Shown here: positions 60,823-64,000 of the stretch, one piece after another
How positions within the stretch are numbered: position 1 is the first letter of the stretch
Layout: every line of letters begins with the position of its first letter
NCBI GenBank assembly: GCA_932294295.1
Contig: OW028574.1
Span: 30,450,145 to 30,514,144 of the forward strand
Length of the DNA: 64,000 nt
Direction: 5' to 3'
Source of the DNA: Alitta virens
Lineage: Eukaryota; Annelida; Polychaeta; Phyllodocida; Nereididae
The notes under the pieces: model-generated
What the model saw: the letters and a program-made list of their open reading frames with translations, nothing else
What the model was told of the DNA's origin: nothing
Databases searched by the model: none
Position numbers and translations under genes: made by a program

Positions 60823-61361
60823 ATGGCAGACAATTTTGGATTCAAAATTTGGGCTGAAGAAAACAAATCGAACAGGGAGTCAGTTCAAGCTCTTAGGACG
60901 CAGAATGACGGACCACACATGCCTTACTCACATCAAATTTAAACTTCCAAGAAAATGTGGAACCTGCATCAGCCCCTGGCATACCAGCCAGAAACAGTCA
61001 ACCAGCCCAAGACATCTTGGAAACAAACCAGGAAGAGGACCCAATTTTGCTGGCTGGAGCACAACTGGATGCCCTGCTGAAGGACAGCCCTGATGTGACC
61101 AGAACAATTTCATCCTCAAAACCAGTCCCCCTGGATGCGATGCACGACCCTAGGATCCTTCTCTCAGCCAAGGCTACCACAAAGAAGGCGGAAAAAATCC
61201 TATCTTACCTGCCTGAGAAAGTCAAGGATCGAATTCAGAGAGCCAGGAGAGACCACATGGTCTTTACACAAGCTGATCATAGTAGTAATAGTGCTACTCC
61301 AGCTCCGATTTTTAAAAATAGCCAGAACAGGGTATTTATAGCAAACCCCCCGCGGGGTTAG
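60823..61361 (+). pseudogene. Unrecognised ORF pair, possibly one broken coding region
   Basis: A frame from ATG at 60,823 (MADNFGFKIWAEENKSNRES) stops at 60,942. A second frame, open from about 60,912, runs to 61,361 with LETNQEEDPILLAGAQLDAL, SSKPVPLDAMHDPRILLSAK and EKILSYLPEKVKDRIQRARR. The overlap without a shared frame suggests one interrupted gene or an exon junction. The base composition is less AT-rich than the neighbours. The Lys/Arg-rich helical segment near the end is all that can be said of structure. I recognise no family; a transposon ORF is possible because repeats flank it on both sides. Confidence 0.35.
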
Positions 61362-61835
61362 TACCCTGTCAGGTCATGACATGAGATCCCACCCATCCAG
61401 ACCTTGACACCTAAAATTTATGACCCCTGCAACTGATCACGTGAAAATTTAGCACATTCCCCACTTTTCTAGAGAGTGAACTACGTCATTATAGCTATAT
61501 GAAATAAAAGTGTGTTAATAAGCAATATTAATACCAAAGAGTACCGTACAATGTATACATGTGTGTACTTGCACGTAAATAGGCTGTGCAGATATAATAA
61601 AAAGGCTCGAAAGACCAAAAGGACCATCTGTTGATGGACTCCAGGCGCTGACATCATTGTAATTTTCTATAGATGGTGTTGGTTTGTGGGTGGCCCCTTG
61701 GCAGCGATGACATGATCATCTTAGAGGAGTCACCCTGCTCAATATTTTTTTAAATGAAAATCTCTGTATTTTTTAAAATGTTTTTGTTATAGTGGGCATA
61801 ATAAATGAATCTGAATCTGAATCTGAATCTCAGTT
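61362..61835 (+). mobile_element. 3' tail of a further non-LTR retrotransposon (fragment)
   Basis: The right end has aataaat at about 61,800 and then four tandem gaatct hexamers (61,807-61,830), a typical short-repeat tail of CR1-like elements. The region before it (with caggcgctgacatcattgta at about 61,647) looks like a 3' UTR. No coding part is visible and the left limit is uncertain. Confidence 0.45.
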
Positions 61836-63785
61836 GCTGTAAAACAACAGGGGCAGCAATTTATATACTGTGAGGAGACAATGGCAATGACCTTTTATTG
61901 AATAGCTGTTGGATATCCTGAATGTAATGAAACGGTGTGTTTACCAATACTGTACGAGTCTTCAAGAAGATTTAACAGTTTAGACAGATGTTGTGATTAT
62001 TACTCTGAAAACGTTCAAATGGTGGAACTGTACAGCAAAGAGATGCTGCAAAAGATGAACACTATTTTGGAGATGTATGTCAATGTTTGACAGATTTTCA
62101 AACAAATTCTATAATTGAAAGATATGCAGGTTTACAGTAATGTATGAAGTATGGCAAAACCCTGAAGGACCTCAAGAATATAATCTTCCAGGGGGGCTGT
62201 GGTGACAGATGGATACAGTTGTACTCTCAACACATTCACAATGTAACCGCTGCAAACATATGCCCATGTAGTATGCCAAGAAGTAGGACTTGAAGACATT
62301 GCAGGAATGTTAAAAAAAAATGGAACATATCACGTACTGTGACTATATAAATGTTATTACCAATACAGGTAAAAGTACACAATATAACATTTTAATGGAC
62401 ATGTTGGATGAGCAGAGCATTGCTTACATGTTTGCCATCTATATACGAGATACCCTCAAACCTGTATGCATATACCTGGCATGGTGGAAGAAGTTCGCAC
62501 AAGATGCACAAATCTGAATAATGACATGTCTATGGAAGTCATTGCAAAAAAATGGAGACCTAAGTGTGGAAGTCCAGCAAAAAGAGGTGAGCATATTTAT
62601 ATAACCAAACAATAAAACAGAGAATTAGCACACCTGTAGTATATAATGAGTCAATGTAAAGTCATATATCGCAAGTACAGTATGTAACTGCCAAAATTGA
62701 TTTATTGACATTTTGATCAGCTTGATGATAGAGGTCTCCACTGTCTAGAAGTGATCCAGATCACTAGGTGTCATTCTTGTCAGAATGTGACTGAGATCCC
62801 CTCTGGTGGTTTGGTTTGAAGGTAACTAGCTTAGAATGCATTTTGGTTTGTTTGAAGCCATTTTGTTCCAGCACTATGTAGAGTGAGGAGCACTCTTCTA
62901 ACATCTAAAAGTTGTTAGTCTACTCACCTGCCCACACAGATGTAAGGTGGTTCATATGAAGTTTGCAGTGTATTGGAGCTGTATAACTATGTTAATTTTG
63001 AGTCTAAAGTTAGAGCTTATGTTGTCACATGTATCATGGTGGTCAGTCGCATGTGTAAAATGTCAGATGTCAAATGCTGATAATTCTAATGTGTATGGTC
63101 AGTCATATAAGTAATTTATAGTTACATGTACACAGTAATATTTCTAAATTTGGTCAAATATAGTTTAGTTATTATTTTCGTGCTTTAGCAAATATTCATA
63201 TATTTTTCCTGTTTGTTTTATTGTAGTTCTTGGAACCTATTTTCAACCTAAGCTGCGCTAAGCTAATCTAATCTACGAGATGGTTCAACCTAAATGTACA
63301 ACGCAACTATGAATAAACTTCGAGTCTCCAAAACTGTGTTCTTCTATGTAACTGGCCGTTACACAGTACATGCATGGTTCAGTAGTATAATAACAAAGAT
63401 CGTTGTATCATTGCAGGGAGATGTTTTAAGAATAGCACTCAGGACATGGGTAACAGTTGTCTATCTGATGGACTATATGCTGACAACCAAGGACGACGAT
63501 AAACTGCTTATATTGTTATGTGCCAAGGATCCAACAGTGAGATGATCACAAGAACATTGTAATAATGTAAACTATTAGTATCTGTATGGATCATTTGACA
63601 GAATTTTCAGAGATTTTGTACAATGTAACCAAACAAATGCCAGAATGTTTTCTAAATGTGCCTTGCCTTACAATATCAGCAGTCCTGCTAGTTTTTCGGT
63701 GCTACAAAGCTATGAGATTCGTAAAAAGTAAAATAGATCGCCCAACAAGTTTTGACTATGAAACGGTTAAAAAATAGTTAAATGA
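61836..63785. other. Stretch without a supported gene
   Basis: Short ORFs occur (62,320-62,517; 63,294-63,545; 63,586-63,777), but none shows a motif I recognise, a consistent splice pattern or a link to its neighbours. The last ends just before the integrase frame and could be part of the same element. No RNA gene was seen. Confidence 0.5.
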
Positions 63786-64000
63786 GCAAACTACACATAC
63801 CATCAACACCACACCACCATAAAATTAGAAAATATAGACAAACAGTGGGATGCAGACCTGGTGCAGTTAGCAGATCTTTCAAAATATAAAAATGGTGTTA
63901 AATATCTATTGGTATGCGTTGATCTGTTCTCAAGATTTGCATGGGTTAAACCTCTGAAAACTAAAACCTCTAGAGCTGTTGCAGATGCCATGCAAGAAAT
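63786..64000 (+). CDS. Start of a retroviral-type (rve) integrase, cut by the window edge
   Basis: The frame opens after a TGA at 63,783-63,785 and stays open to the window end. It reads NIDKQWDADLVQLADLSKY, then LLVCVDLFSRFAWVKPLKTK. W-D-A-D-L and V-D-L-F-S-R are the blocks around the first catalytic aspartate in rve integrases of Polinton-like and related DNA transposons. No Met precedes the conserved block in this frame, so the true start or an upstream exon lies elsewhere, or the copy is broken. The zinc-binding N-terminal domain is not visible upstream. The second aspartate and the glutamate of the active site would lie beyond the window. Confidence 0.75.

Noticed and set aside
62320..63777. 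Small plus-strand ORFs of 62-83 codons
   Set aside because: No recognisable motif, no splice or start context that stands out, and lengths expected by chance in AT-rich DNA.

Overview
The window is animal nuclear DNA. It shows GT-AG introns, several families of non-LTR retrotransposons with target-site duplications, a tRNA-derived SINE, terminal-inverted-repeat (TIR) transposons and no bacterial operon layout. An invertebrate, possibly a mollusc, is my inference from the mobile-element mix; nothing here fixes the species.

Positions 1 to about 45,705 form one tandem array of an 84-bp (28-codon) unit. It runs off the left edge, and there is room for roughly 520 units. Read on the minus strand, the unit encodes an acidic Glu/Val/Thr/Pro repeat ending in ESPVKEEPE. 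The array is hierarchical. A homogenised core (1 to about 41.6 kb) is built from higher-order blocks of about 1,311, 1,872 and 1,968 bp. A diverged edge (about 41.6-45.7 kb) lies next to a short non-repeat minus-strand lead-in. The coding frame is broken throughout by stops and indels, and most lesions sit at the same place in every block, so already broken units were amplified. Two events were amplified along with the blocks. One is a 331-bp truncated retrotransposon with a 14-bp target-site duplication (5 copies). The other is a 58-bp inverted segment whose source unit is still visible at 42,309-42,366 (8 copies).

From 45.7 to 49.8 kb there is a tRNA-derived SINE remnant, a degenerate satellite, a hairpin-forming TIR element that carries an exon-like piece, and a decayed reverse-transcriptase fragment. 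From 49.8 to 51.4 kb there is the 3' end of an unrecognised minus-strand gene with three exons in consistent phase. A small Tc1-like MITE lies in its last intron.

From 51.6 to 60.3 kb there are two nearly identical, 5'-truncated copies of an I-group non-LTR retrotransposon (endonuclease, reverse transcriptase, RNase H, zinc motif, AC-repeat tail). Each has its own target-site duplication and its own frameshifts. The second copy is nested in the 3' part of another, CR1/Jockey-type element. The same I-group family gave rise to the 331-bp insert in the array.

From 60.4 to 64.0 kb the sequence is mostly intergenic or repeat-derived. It holds one unrecognised ORF, a retroelement tail with hexamer repeats, and at the right edge the start of a retroviral-type (rve) integrase of the kind found in Polinton-like elements.
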